From the NCBI GenBank assembly GCA_009809945.1, contig WTPW01000087.1, positions 792,724 to 856,723 on the forward strand: 64,000 nt of DNA. The letters are read 5' to 3'. The notes under the pieces were generated by a model. It was not told the DNA's origin. It saw only the letters and a program-made list of their open reading frames with translations, and made no database searches. Positions 21,851-32,588 of this stretch are shown here, in pieces (the stretch's first letter is position 1; every line of letters begins with the position of its first letter). The stretch is from Gigaspora margarita (lineage: Eukaryota > Glomeromycota > Glomeromycetes > Diversisporales > Gigasporaceae). Both the position numbers and the translations under genes were made by a program.

Positions 21851-22334
21851 TTCTTGTACAAAATCTGATGCATTTAATTGAAATTCTGTCAGTGTCTTGA
21901 GTATAACTGTACACGATTTACGCGACTTTATATGATTATAATTATCAATAATTCGGATTCCATCCAACCAAGTGGCTGTTAATATTGTTCTAACTCCTTT
22001 TGCTTTAATTTTTTGCAGATTATCTAGTCTATTAAATGTAGCCATTCAATTACATCCTTATATTTTGTGGACTTAAGTTAAAATTCTTTTATGCAATCAT
22101 CGATGCTTTTATTTCCACTTGTCCACCCTTGAGTTGCTATATTAGGATCACATGTCTGACACAAGCATTTGAAGTGTTATATCGTTTGCATTGCGCACAT
22201 GTTCCAGAAAATTTATGTCTTTTATAATCAAATACAATCATATATTTATTAGTTTCTGGGTTTTGAGTTATTCCATAAATTGAATAATTCTCCGATGTCA
22301 GTCCATCTTTATTTAATTGCATTTGATTTTTAAA
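21851..22334 (-). pseudogene. Kinase array module 2
   Basis: Acceptor AATAG at 22335. Hinge YGITQNPETNKYMIVFDYKR, head CAQCKRYNTSNA with a one-base loss that breaks the second Cys pair, a TAA in place of the Gln codon of EFQLK, and another one-base loss near 22045. The tail is clear: NRLDNLQKIKAKG, ILTATWLDGIRIIDNYNH, SCTVILKTLTEFQLNASDF, VQE, then the GTAAGT donor. Confidence 0.8.
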
Positions 22335-22409
22335 CTATTAAATAAATAAATTAATTAATTAATTAATAAATTAAGTAATCAATAAATAAAGCTGCGCATT
22401 TTTAATGAT

Positions 22410-22650
22410 TCAGTAAATCTCTATAAGTGCACCTCTATAAGTGCTCACCCTCTCTAAATACACACTCAAATTCTGGCCAAAATATATACAGTAAACCTCT
22501 ATAAGTGTACCTCTATTAGTGCACGCCTTCTCTAAATGCACACTCAAATTCTGGTCCAAATATATACATGCACTCTATAAATTCTTATTGTTCTCCAAGT
22601 GCACATTGTTAAATCTTGGTCCCAAGAGCGTGCACCTCTATAGTTTTTGC
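22410..22650. repeat. Tandem pogo-like repeats in the first intron of the array
   Basis: Two direct copies (about 84 bp) beginning CAGTAAATCTCTATAAGTGC and CAGTAAACCTCTATAAGTGT, each continuing with CTCTAAATRCACACTCAAAT. A short inverse piece, GTGCACCTCTATAG, closes the block near 22640. CAGTAAACCTCTATAA is typical of pogo/Tigger-like termini; this assignment is tentative. Confidence 0.55.
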
Positions 22651-22688
22651 TGCATAGCGTTGTTAAAGATTAAAGTTGCGAACTTACT

Positions 22689-23171
22689 TTTTATACAAAA
22701 TCTGATGTATTTAATTAAATTTTGTCAGTTTCTTGAGCTTAATTGTGCACGATATGCGCGACCTTATATGATTATAATTATTAAATTTTTCAATTATTCG
22801 AGCTCCATCCAACCAAGTTGCTGCAAATACTATTTCAGCTTCTTTCTCTTCAATTTTTCGTAGGTTACTCGGTTCATTGAATGAATTACAGTCAATCACA
22901 TCTTTATTTAATACAATTTCTTCAACCTTTTGCATATTATTCAGTTTATCAAATGGAATCCATTCAATTACATCTTCATATTTCGTAGCTTTAAGTTGAA
23001 ATTCTTTTATGCAATCATCAATTTCTTTATTCCCACTTGTCCACCCTCGAGTTGCTATATTAGGATCACATGACTGACACCAAGCCTCTGAAGTGTTGTA
23101 TTGTTTACATTGTGTACATTTTCCATAATTCCCCAGTCTTGGATAATTAAATACGTTCATATATTCAATTG
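22689..23171 (-). pseudogene. Kinase array module 1 (first unit)
   Basis: The array starts abruptly inside the hinge (EYMNVFNYPRLG) with no N-lobe beginning upstream. Head CTQCKQYNTSEAWCQSC, GNKEIDDCIKEFQLKATKY, EWIPFDKLNNMQKVEEI, an inserted partial duplicate of the linker (DVIDCNSFNEPSNLRKIEEK), then IVFAATWLDGARII and SRISCTIKLKKL. A one-base loss produces a stop at KKLTKFN, eight codons before the GTAAGT donor at 22688. Confidence 0.78.
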
Positions 23172-24100
23172 TTAGGAACAGAGTGAATGAAATACTACGA
23201 AGGAAATGATTACTATGACATCTATATTGGTGTACATCTGTATCATTGGATAATGCACTTAAACATCACAATATGCATCACATAATTTTATATTTATATA
23301 TTTCTGAAATTTGTAACTATACTAACGTTACATTTATCGCTTTATCATTGTCTTTTAGAATTGCGCTAGCCAAATATGGATTATCATTTTATACGTAATG
23401 CACAAATCTTGAATCTACGTAATATTTGAAACAATTAATCATTCAATTAATATCATTCCGAGATATTCCGTTTAGTCTGGCTGATCCGTGTTGATTTCAT
23501 TGGTTTGATTGGCTAATTATCCTATAATGCCACGTGATATGAAGTTGCAACTATAGTTGGCAACTAATCGATTTGCAAATTTTTACCAACTCGGGACACT
23601 AGATGAGAATCGTATAATTTAATGAAGCATCCATACGACCTTCACACTGCCTCTCAGAACAACAGCGCATGTCATGCTATGTCAAAATATGTGAATGATC
23701 AGAAACGTAGGAAGATCAAGTGCAATTGCATGCAGCACATGCCAGGTATAAAGAAACCAGCTGCTAGCAGCCCCAGAACAATGTAAAACCAGAGAACGGA
23801 AAACAAATTCACCAGGACTCGAACAAACTTTTCTCCTGACCCATCTTACCAACTCCAGGGAAGGAGACATGTGGTTTTATTACTTATTTGCACACAGATG
23901 GCTTTCTGCGGCATGCCATCACAATTGCTACTTTAGTGGAATGTCACTGTCGTTCTGAACAAATCGGCCGATTATTCGTTTCTCTATCTTAACTTTTCAA
24001 TAAGAATTCACCTGTCAAAGTTAAACATGATTATTCAGAAAGGTATGTTGTTTAAGCTATTCATCTTTAATCCTTTTTATTTGAATTATGTTCGTATCTA
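23172..24100. other. Intergenic, no supported gene
   Basis: Holds a somewhat GC-richer block at 23600-23960 with a 62-codon minus frame (23870-23682) that has no recognisable domain or paralog here. Could be a 5' exon or promoter of an unseen gene; nothing shows it. Confidence 0.4.
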
Positions 24101-24106
24101 ACTTTC

Positions 24107-24390
24107 ATTTAAGTGTAGAAAGTGAAAACCTGGAAATGAAAATTTGAAGCCTTCACCATAACGAATTTAGCCTTGTAATAATTATAATTGTTATATGCAT
24201 TAGTAGTGCTCAATATCATGCAATATTTTAATATTATTACAGTACCTAATGTCTTTAACGATCATTTAAGTGTAGAAAATGAAAGCATGGAAATGAAAAT
24301 TTAAAGCCTTCACCATAATGAATTTAGCATGAGAAATGCTATAATTGTTATATGCATTATCAGTATTCAATAGGATTAAACACTTAATAT
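24107..24390. repeat. Tandem duplication of about 158 bp
   Basis: Two direct copies starting CATTTAAGTGTAGAAA (24107 and 24265), each containing GAAAATTT-AAGCCTTCACC, AATTTAGC and TATAATTGTTATATGCATTA. No coding content. Confidence 0.8.
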
Positions 24391-24399
24391 TTAAAGGTT

Positions 24400-25657
24400 A
24401 TAGAGTGTAAAATTTCATTCCCGACATTTTTAATTAGTACACCAAGGTCGATTTAAACACTAGTTTTTGCGTATTTTCGGTTTTTTCTCTTCAAGAGTTT
24501 GTATTACCCGCGCAAATAAGTGGATGCCCCATGACTTGGGTTGGGCATGGGTAAAAAAAATCGGCATGCCCTATGAGCCTGCCCGAATGAATCACATGAC
24601 GACAAATTAACCAATTAAAATAAATTTATAATTATAGCTTAAAAACCCATAACCGACCAATCACAAACAAATATTTCATATAATTTACTATATAGACGTT
24701 CAATGAAGATAGTTAAATATAACTTTTCCAATCTTAGTTTTCTTTTTTCAAGCCTCATTTTATTAAGTGGATACTTTTTAGGATATGCCTGAACTTGGCA
24801 TAATTGTCATATATCTTTTTTGACATACGCAATACTATGAAAACTATAAAGTACTAGGTTTAATGTATACATGTGCAATTTGGGCTTTTATTATTGAGGT
24901 ACTTCATTATTTTGTAAGGTGCATGCTATTTTGGAATGTGATGGGCTTTTGGATCAAATAATTTATGTTAAAATATTTAGTTTAGATACAAGACAGGTAA
25001 ATGAATAAGTTTACTAAAACAATCATTTTATAGGATTAATGTGATGGATTAAAATGAAATCGGACTAAAATTAAAATGAAATATGTGTAGTATAAATAAA
25101 GTTGACAAACCACTAAAAAATAAAAATGGGTTGTGCACATTTTTTAGGGTTAGGGGGTTAGATTAAAAGTTAGTATTAGAGTATAGTTTGATTAAACAAG
25201 TATATGTGGGTTTTAGAGGGTTAAATAAAATCAGCAATATTTTAATCAAATTTTGTTATAATCCATGACAATTTTATTAGCTTTTCTAACTTTATTATCA
25301 ATTGTAATGATTTGATCAAGATTTGCATATGTCAAAATTTTTAAAATTAAATATATATATTTTGTAAACTAATAATATTAATGACATATTTTTATATCTA
25401 TATAATACATTTTTTATATTTCATATTTGAATAATTTTGTAATTATAAGGTATAGAAATGTGAACCATTATTCATCAGATAAAAATTTAATAATAAATCC
25501 ACTAGATATCCATTGAATTTACTTCAAATTTAATATCTGATTGATAATTGTTTACATTTTTAATAGAGTGAAAATGAATTTATAAAGTCTTTAGTTCAAA
25601 TGGATAAAAAAGAGCTTCAGATATTTGGATAATCTCATAGATTTAGTTAATTGTCAA
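24400..25657. other. AT-rich stretch without genes
   Basis: No ORF with domain content and no clear transposon ends. A GC-richer spot at 24510-24590 holds GGGTTGGGCATGGGTAAA and GGCATGCCCTATGAGC. Nothing else seen. Confidence 0.5.
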
Positions 25658-26497
25658 GTATGGTAAGGACCCCTGAATATATGCAAAAAACCTTTGTTGT
25701 ACACTCAAAGTAATTTTTTAAAATGTTTGTCCATTTGTGTACAAAAATGAGCTTTTTGATAGCAAATTTGCTTGACCTTTGATGTACACTTAATTAATAT
25801 TATTAAAAAAAGATTGTCATACAGTTACTAATTATATTAAATTGGTATATCATACAGTATATAAGAGAGGTTATACCAATTTTTGTTATTGGCCAATCAG
25901 AATGCAAGATCAGGTATAATGTAATGTTTAAAACAACAATTGCTTTTTTTGAAAAGTCACACTTATCACAAAACTTTGCTTAAGAAATCATCTTTTGTAT
26001 ACTAATAAAAAAAATTCCTTGCAAAATTTTAGTATTATATAATATTATCTACTAATTTTAATTCTAACCCTAACAAAGATAACATATTTTATTTAGAATG
26101 TAATATATATATTAGCATAAATAATTTTAAACAGTCAGACAATAGGAAGAAATTAGTAAATTCTATAAGAAAATATATATTCTGAAAAGTTCTGAATAAA
26201 AAATAATAAATGTAAATTACAAGCAAGGTCTAAGAAAATATTCAAAAAATTTTAAAAAGCAAGCATAAATATTTAAATCTTTATTGTACATTAGCTTAAT
26301 AATAAATTTTGCTTTATTGTACACTATTTTATTAAAGTATAAAAACATATTAAACTTATATCATATATTAAATATATAGCTTTAAGCCAATGTACACTTT
26401 TATAATAAAATTTTTTTGTACACCTATATAAGATTTGAAGATGAAGGTCATCAGCAAATTTTATATATAGATATATATCGATTACTAACCGGTAAGA

Positions 26498-26800
26498 TAT
26501 ATATCAATAATCAACACCCCTGCTGATTATTATCGATAGTGATAGTAATCGATATATATCTGGCTAATCAATATATATCTACTAGATGTATATTGATTAC
26601 AGGATTAACCAGATATATATCGATAATCAACACCCCTGCCGATTATTATCAATAGTGATAGTAATCGATATATATCTGGTTAATCAATATATATCTACTA
26701 GATATATATCGATTAACAGATATATATCAATAATCAACACCCTGCCGATTATTATCAATAGTGATAGTAATCGATATATATCTAATATAATATCAATTAA
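26498..26800. repeat. Three tandem 105-115 bp units
   Basis: Each unit has GATATATATC-ATAATCAACA, CCCCTGCCGATTATTATC, AATAGTGATAGTAATCGATA and TATATCTGGTTAATC. They create short in-frame readings (26586-26852) that are not a gene. Confidence 0.85.
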
Positions 26801-28186
26801 TAATTATTATATTCACATAATCATGCTCGCAAGGTTTTACAATTTATTATAAATTTTATTTTTTTATTTATTATTATTATATATTATATTTTAAATTAAA
26901 TAATTAATATTTGCAAGTTTTCGCAATTTAATATAAAAATTATTTATTTATTATTATTATATATTATATTATATTACATATTTTTATTATATATTATTAT
27001 AAAAAAAAAATGAAAAACCAAAAAAAACCCCCTGAAAAAAAATAACAAAAAAAACAAAAATGAAAAAATAGTAATAATTTTTAACTACTTTCGTACTTCA
27101 TCACATTTACTATTATATTCGCTCATATTCACTACTTATTGCAAAGTGTCGGAGAAGTTAGAGTTGTTGTTTTTGTAATACCAGAAAGTCAGATCGTTTT
27201 CTTGCAAAGTTTCAAAGAAAGTTAGAAATAAATAAAATAAAATTAAAAAAATAAGTAAAAAAAAAGAAAAACAAACAAAAAATAAAAATTTAAGCAAACT
27301 AAATAAAAAAAAAACAAAGCCCCAAATCTCTATTTCCCTGAAGTAAGAGTTCGTTTCTTGCAATTTAAAAATCTTTGAAGGTTTTCACAATGTGCTGGAA
27401 TAATAAAAAAATAAAAATTAAAGAAATAAGTAAAAAGAAAACAAACAAAAAAAAATGGAATGTAAGCAAACTGAATAAAAAAAAAACAAAACCCCAAATC
27501 TCAATTTCTCTAATGTAGAGTTCGTGATAGAAATTGCTAAAAACAAGTTGTATATATTTTTGCAAAGTGGCAGAAAAGTCTGGGTTGTTTGCAAAGTGTC
27601 GAAAAACCTATGTTATTTTCCTCACAAATTGGCAGAATATTAAAAGAAAAATAAAAAAAAATAAAAACAAAAACAAACAATAACGTTAAACAAAAAAATA
27701 AATGAAGCACTAACTAAACCTATATTTCTTTAAAGAGGCGTTCTTGGAAATTTACAAATTGCTAGAGAAAGCAATTGTATGTTCTTGCAAAGTTTCGAAA
27801 GGCTGAGTTGGCTTGCGCATAGTTTTGAAAGGTTGTTAAATTTCCAAAAGTTAGGGTTGGTATTTGTTGTAAAAATAAAATAAAAAAATTAAATAATAAT
27901 AAAGAAAAAAAATAAAAACAAAACGAAACTAAACGAAACTAAACGAAATGAAATGAACCAAAAAATATCAAAACGAAAACAAAAACGAAAAAACAATGTA
28001 AAATTGATAGAAAATCTAAATTATAAGCAAAAAAAATAAACAAAGATCTAATTTGATCTTGTACCATGATTATCGAAACATTTTGAACCATTTCAAAAAT
28101 ATTAGTCAAACGCGTTCTTGGTATGATTTAGGGTACAGATCTACAGATCTAGCTTGATTTTCTATTTTTAAAATATTTCGAATATA

Positions 28187-28308
28187 NNNNNNNNNNNNNN
28201 NNNNNNNNNNNNNNNNNNNNNNNNNNNNNNNNNNNNNNNNNNNNNNNNNNNNNNNNNNNNNNNNNNNNNNNNNNNNNNNNNNNNNNNNNNNNNNNNNNNN
28301 NNNNNNNN
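28187..28308. other. Assembly gap (122 Ns)
   Basis: Run of undetermined bases inside element Y. The true length is unknown. Confidence 0.99.
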
Positions 28309-28694
28309 TACCCGGTGAAAGTCAAAACATTATATAATCGTTAAAGATCTGTTAATCATTATATATCATTTCAAATAATTCTGATTATAATCAATTTATA
28401 GATATATAACGATTTAATATAAAAAATGATATATATCGATTTAGATATATATCGATTTTTATCCAATTAATCGATATATAATGATATTTTATAATCAATA
28501 TAAAATGATTAAGTGTTATATATCGATCAATATCTATATATAAAATTTGCAGATAGTATATATATATAATACATTAGTATTTAGGGGTCCTGTATGGTAT
28601 ATAGATATCATGAATATCAAGAGTTATATTAGCAATAAGCATTTAAAAGTTTTTATTTTAATGTGTATAAAATAATAAAAAACTGTGCTTGTTA

Positions 28695-29036
28695 CTAGTG
28701 GTGACAGTAATCATAGGCTTAGATTTAGAATTAGGTAAGTAACAAAAATCAGGTGATTTTTAGAAAGGAGGGTAAAAATATTGAAATTATATATAGAAAA
28801 CTGACCAATTCTATATTAAAGAGAGGAGGGGTAGGCCTCTAATAAAAATAATCAGGTGATTAATGACATGGTCTTTAGAAGTAGATTTATTATATAATAA
28901 AACACTTCAAGAAACATTTTTTGCTAGACAAAATGGTTTTATAGTTATAATTTTAAGTTATTGTGATTTGTAATTTTTAAATTTTCTTTTCATACCTAAT
29001 CTTGCAATTTGATTGGCTCGGAACTGTCACCACCAG
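28695..29036. mobile_element. Small DNA transposon with TAGTGGTGACAGT ends
   Basis: About 342 bp, inverted ends CTAGTGGTGACAG and CTGGTGGTGACAG. Flanks share TTA (28692-28694, 29037-29039) or, in another register, GTTAC. A TTA duplication would fit PIF/Harbinger. Non-coding. Confidence 0.65.
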
Positions 29037-29039
29037 TTA

Positions 29040-30950
29040 CAAATAGATTCACCCTAAAATAATTACATACTGGATTTTTAGTTTAAATTTTGATTGTGTT
29101 CTATAAAGTTTAATAGATGTTGTACACAAATTTTAAAATTCTAATCATACTTGAGATCTTGTAAGTGCTTGTTGCCATTTGCAAGAGTAAATATCTGGAA
29201 TATTTTTTTTGTTAGTACTTAGAAGCAATTCAGAGTTTGGTGCTATGCTAAAATTGATTTTTTGGGTTGTTTGGTTGTATTAATGTTTAATTTTGGGAAT
29301 TGATTTTTATAAAGTTAACTTTTTTTTAGTAATTTTGGGTTTCACAAAATTCAACTGATTGTATAAAAAGAGCTCAATCTAGCTCAAGCGCATGCCTACA
29401 CGAAAGAGCTGAGCTAGCTGTATTGTGCTCAAAATATTTTTGCTTACGGACATTGGTTGTATATATATGTTGATTACAAATAATCTTAAATGCAAAATTG
29501 TTGCCCCTGATTGGTGAGTGATAATCATCACTCAACAATCTGTTATACATTGTTTACCATTTATGAAAGTATTATCATAAATCATTCTTATGTTAATAAA
29601 ATTATCATCCATCATGAGTGTCCTGTACATTTTTACCAATTATTTTGGTCATTTGATGAAATAAAAGATTGTGAGAATATTGATATGATATGTACCATAG
29701 TTAGTATGAGTGAGTAAACAAATTTTAACTTTTAAGATATATGTTTGTGAATATTTAATGATAATAAAAAAAATTTAATTGCACTTTGCCATTTTTGATT
29801 TGCTATATCTAGCAATGGGTACTTCTAATTATTAATTGTTAACATAAATTATTAATAAATCATTTTTAACAATTAATAATTGAATTATCCAATATGCATA
29901 GAAAGTATCAATAGAATAATATAATCAGTGATTAATTATTGTTTTTATATACTCTAGTATAAAAATTTTATAGTGATAAAATATTATGCATTTTTCTGCA
30001 GAAATCCATAATAGTGATAGAAATCTTCTGCTACTGTTACAAGTACATTATCTATATGTGAAAAAAGTAATGAAAATCTTCTATCACCAATAATGATAAA
30101 GGCAAATTTTGCGTATAGAGTTATTCAGCTAATATAATTGTTTATATCAAATATTCTTATTCATATTTATTAATTATCCCTTATAAATGAAGATTGATGT
30201 AATCAACAATTTGATTAAATTATCAATTGGATTATTTTCTATGAAGATGTTCATTCTATTGGGGTGCTTTTTATACTATTTGAATCAAAAATATATGTAG
30301 ATCTTATTTTTTAAATAATCGATTGTTTTAAGTAATTATTAATTGATAAATTACATATTATATTTTAATATATAAAATCATGATTCTTTTCTTTAGATGC
30401 ATTGGTTGTTTATCTTTTTTTAGCTTGAAAATTTACCAATAAGTGATTTTTAAACATAGTTTTTATATAGTTACAAGATTTTTTTTACCTTTATTAAAAA
30501 CAACCCTTTTTTTCTATCTCTTTTTAAATGAGCAAATTTTTACTTAAATTAATCAAACAAAATTGAATAAACTGGCAATTCCCTCAACTAAAATATAAAC
30601 TTTGCTTAGAAACTTTGTTCTTTGGAATTTAATACTTACCTATACAAAATTTGGATTCAAACAATAAATTTTAAAGGTTATGCATCTAAATAAAGGTTTG
30701 AACTTGCATGTTAAAGAATAAACACTGGTTCTAATTAAAAAATACAAAATACTTCATATTCAATATTGTTACACATTTTAAAAATATCTAGTAAATTTTT
30801 ATATGATACCACATATAATTTTGATATTTGTTTTGTCTCTCATTTTGGGGACTAACTAATGATAGAAATACATTTGGGTGTTTTCTTCTGCTTATCGAGC
30901 AACCTACGCAGTTTTCTAGCATCATACAATATTCTTTTTGTTTTTTTTAT
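29040..30950. other. AT-rich stretch without supported genes
   Basis: A 68-codon plus frame at 29511-29717 has no recognisable domain. Small palindromes of AATTATTAATTGTTAA type near 29840-29890. Nothing else supported. Confidence 0.5.
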
Positions 30951-31024
30951 GAATGTTATCTTGATAGGCCATTAAAAACTTCATACTAGTAACTGTCATC
31001 TCAACAAACCACACCCCTGAACAA

Positions 31025-31915
31025 AAATATAACAACCCCAGCTTCTCATATAACTGTTATCCTGACAGGTTATTGAAGCATTGCATTCTGTATAACTGAC
31101 CATTATCCCAATAGGCAAATTACTTAAACAAATATAATAGTTATACATCGACCCTAGCTTCTCATATGACTGTTATCCCAACAGGTAATTTTGGTAGCTA
31201 ATTGGGCAAGAAGGGAGGGTCAGCGTAATCAGAACTAATGTCAGGTTCCCTTGCAAACCCCATGCTTAGAAAAATTCCTATTTATTCATTGCCCTCATAT
31301 TTACTAACTACTTAGACTTCACTTTCATTTCACATGCATCTTATGAAAGTTACTTCATACTTATCAAAAATCATTGATCAATCACTTGATTGATTATAAG
31401 ACCGAACATGATTAAACATGTCACATATTTGGTCTTGCGACAAAAGCTGCCTCAATATTAAAACCAAATATATCAACCCCAACTTCTTATATGACTGTCA
31501 TCCTGACAGGCCATTGAAGCATTAGAATTTTGTGCAAATAACTATCATCCTAACAGGTCAATTACTTAAGCAAATATATTTAGTCACACATCGACCCTAG
31601 CTCTTATATGACTGTTGCCCTGACAGGCCATTTCAAAAACTTACTGAGTAGGAAGGGAGGGTCGACTTAACCAGAACGAATATTGGGTTCGCAGAAAAAA
31701 AAAACTATTTCTCCTATGTACCTTATCAAATGCTAATATACCAGAATACTAACCCATTACCTACCTCATACTTACTCAATTAATTTCTTAAAATTTTCCA
31801 TTTTGAATGCATTTCATAAGAATTATCTAGAATCATTGATCAATCATTAGACCAAACATAATCAGACATGTTACATGTTTAGTCTCATGATAATTTGAGA
31901 CTGCCTCGATATTTA
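31025..31915. repeat. Tandem duplication of about 440 bp
   Basis: Two diverged direct copies (about 31025-31465 and 31466-31915). Each contains two or three ATGACTGTTATCCTGACAGG-like motifs, CACATCGACCCTAGCT, GAAGGGAGGGTC, and near the end CATTGATCAATCA. No coding frame persists across the copies. Confidence 0.75.
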
Positions 31916-31974
31916 TGTATCAAGCAGCTTTACATAGTATACTGTGCACCCAATGCTCTATGCATATTGGATAA

Positions 31975-32580
31975 TTTATTTTATTTTTTTTTTATTTTTT
32001 TTTTTTTTTATAAATATAATATCATAGTAGAAACTTTGTTATAGCAGCCTTAAATTAATCCTAAGATTAATAGTCTCTTTGTTATCAAGTAGAGATAGAT
32101 AAGGGGTTAGATAAGTTCTTGTACCAGGCTGACAAATTCCTCCAACCTGAAAACTAGTTGAAGTAAAGAGGTATGGCTATACAAAAATTCTATAGTAAAG
32201 ATTTCTAACTACATTTGTGCTACAGAGCACCCAATGTGACATTACACCTCCTATTTTCTATTTTATACTATTATTAATTTAAACTAATAAAATAAATCTA
32301 GTTAGGATAGGTTGGAGAAAACCTAAATTTATTTATTAATTATACTAATTTGTCACTTGACCATATACAAATATAACAATGAAATACACACATGGGATTT
32401 TGCCTCACCACTCATATGGTCCCAGTTATCATTAAACTGGTCTTATATCTACCTCTTTTTCTTTGATATCTGAGCTGTATAGTCAGGCTATCAAAGAACT
32501 AATTTTTGATATCCAGGCTGTGCACTCAGGCTATCGATCATATCTATAACTCCCAAATATCTAACACTAAATACTCCCAC
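31975..32580. other. Poly-T tract and AT-rich DNA
   Basis: Starts with an interrupted T-run (31975-32010). Further on CATGGGATTTTGCCTCACCA recalls the retroposon at 57565-57768. No gene seen. Confidence 0.45.
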
Positions 32581-32588
32581 CCAGTAGT

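Larger units (their letters stand above)
19035..23171 (-). pseudogene. Tandem array of kinase N-lobe exon modules
   Basis: Seven repeats on the minus strand. A complete unit is one exon of about 500 nt (501 when undamaged, phase 0 at both ends) with its intron, total period about 540-605 bp after removing insertions. Order within an exon: FKNQMQLN, then YGITQNTETNEYMIVFDY (end of a kinase N-lobe and hinge), a CxxC-x9-CxxC head (CAQCKRYNTSKAWCQTC), GNKNIDDCIREFQLKAT, EDVIEWVPFNRLDNLQKI, then the start of the next N-lobe with ATWLDG and LKTL (VAIK-type lysine). Acceptors read TTTAATAG|TTTAAA and donors GAA|GTAAGT. No HRD, DFG or other C-lobe motif occurs. Every unit has at least one frameshift, stop or deletion, so as read it is pseudogenic. 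The head resembles N-termini of the expanded kinase families of Glomeromycotina. Confidence 0.85.
26452..28552. mobile_element. Nested element Y inside copy 1
   Basis: Inverted ends CAGCAAATTTTATATATAGA and CTGCAAATTTTATATATAGA. Copy 2 of the host element (32589-34182) lacks this block at the equivalent point. It contains three tandem units with ATCAACACCCCTGCCGATTA, then AT-rich sequence with repeated TTGCAAAGTG motifs shared with 49681-51354, and a 122-base gap. Confidence 0.75.
25666..28591. mobile_element. AGGACCCC-family foldback transposon, copy 1 (with nested element)
   Basis: Inverted ends AGGACCCCTGAATAT (25666) and AGGACCCCTAAATAC (28591), flanked by a perfect 8-bp duplication GTATGGTA (25658-25665, 28592-28599). 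The left arm, rich in TTGTACAC motifs, is an inverted copy of 32589-34182, which proves the shared element. It includes an inner element of about 300 bp (25870-26160) and is interrupted by another insertion (26452-28552). No transposase seen. Confidence 0.9.

Noticed and set aside
23682..23870. 62-codon minus frame in a GC-richer block
   Set aside because: No recognisable domain; could be an exon but nothing supports it.
26586..26852. 88-codon plus frame rich in Tyr/Ile
   Set aside because: Translation of tandem GATATATATC-type repeats.
29511..29717. 68-codon plus frame
   Set aside because: No domain, no conserved copy, AT-rich surroundings.
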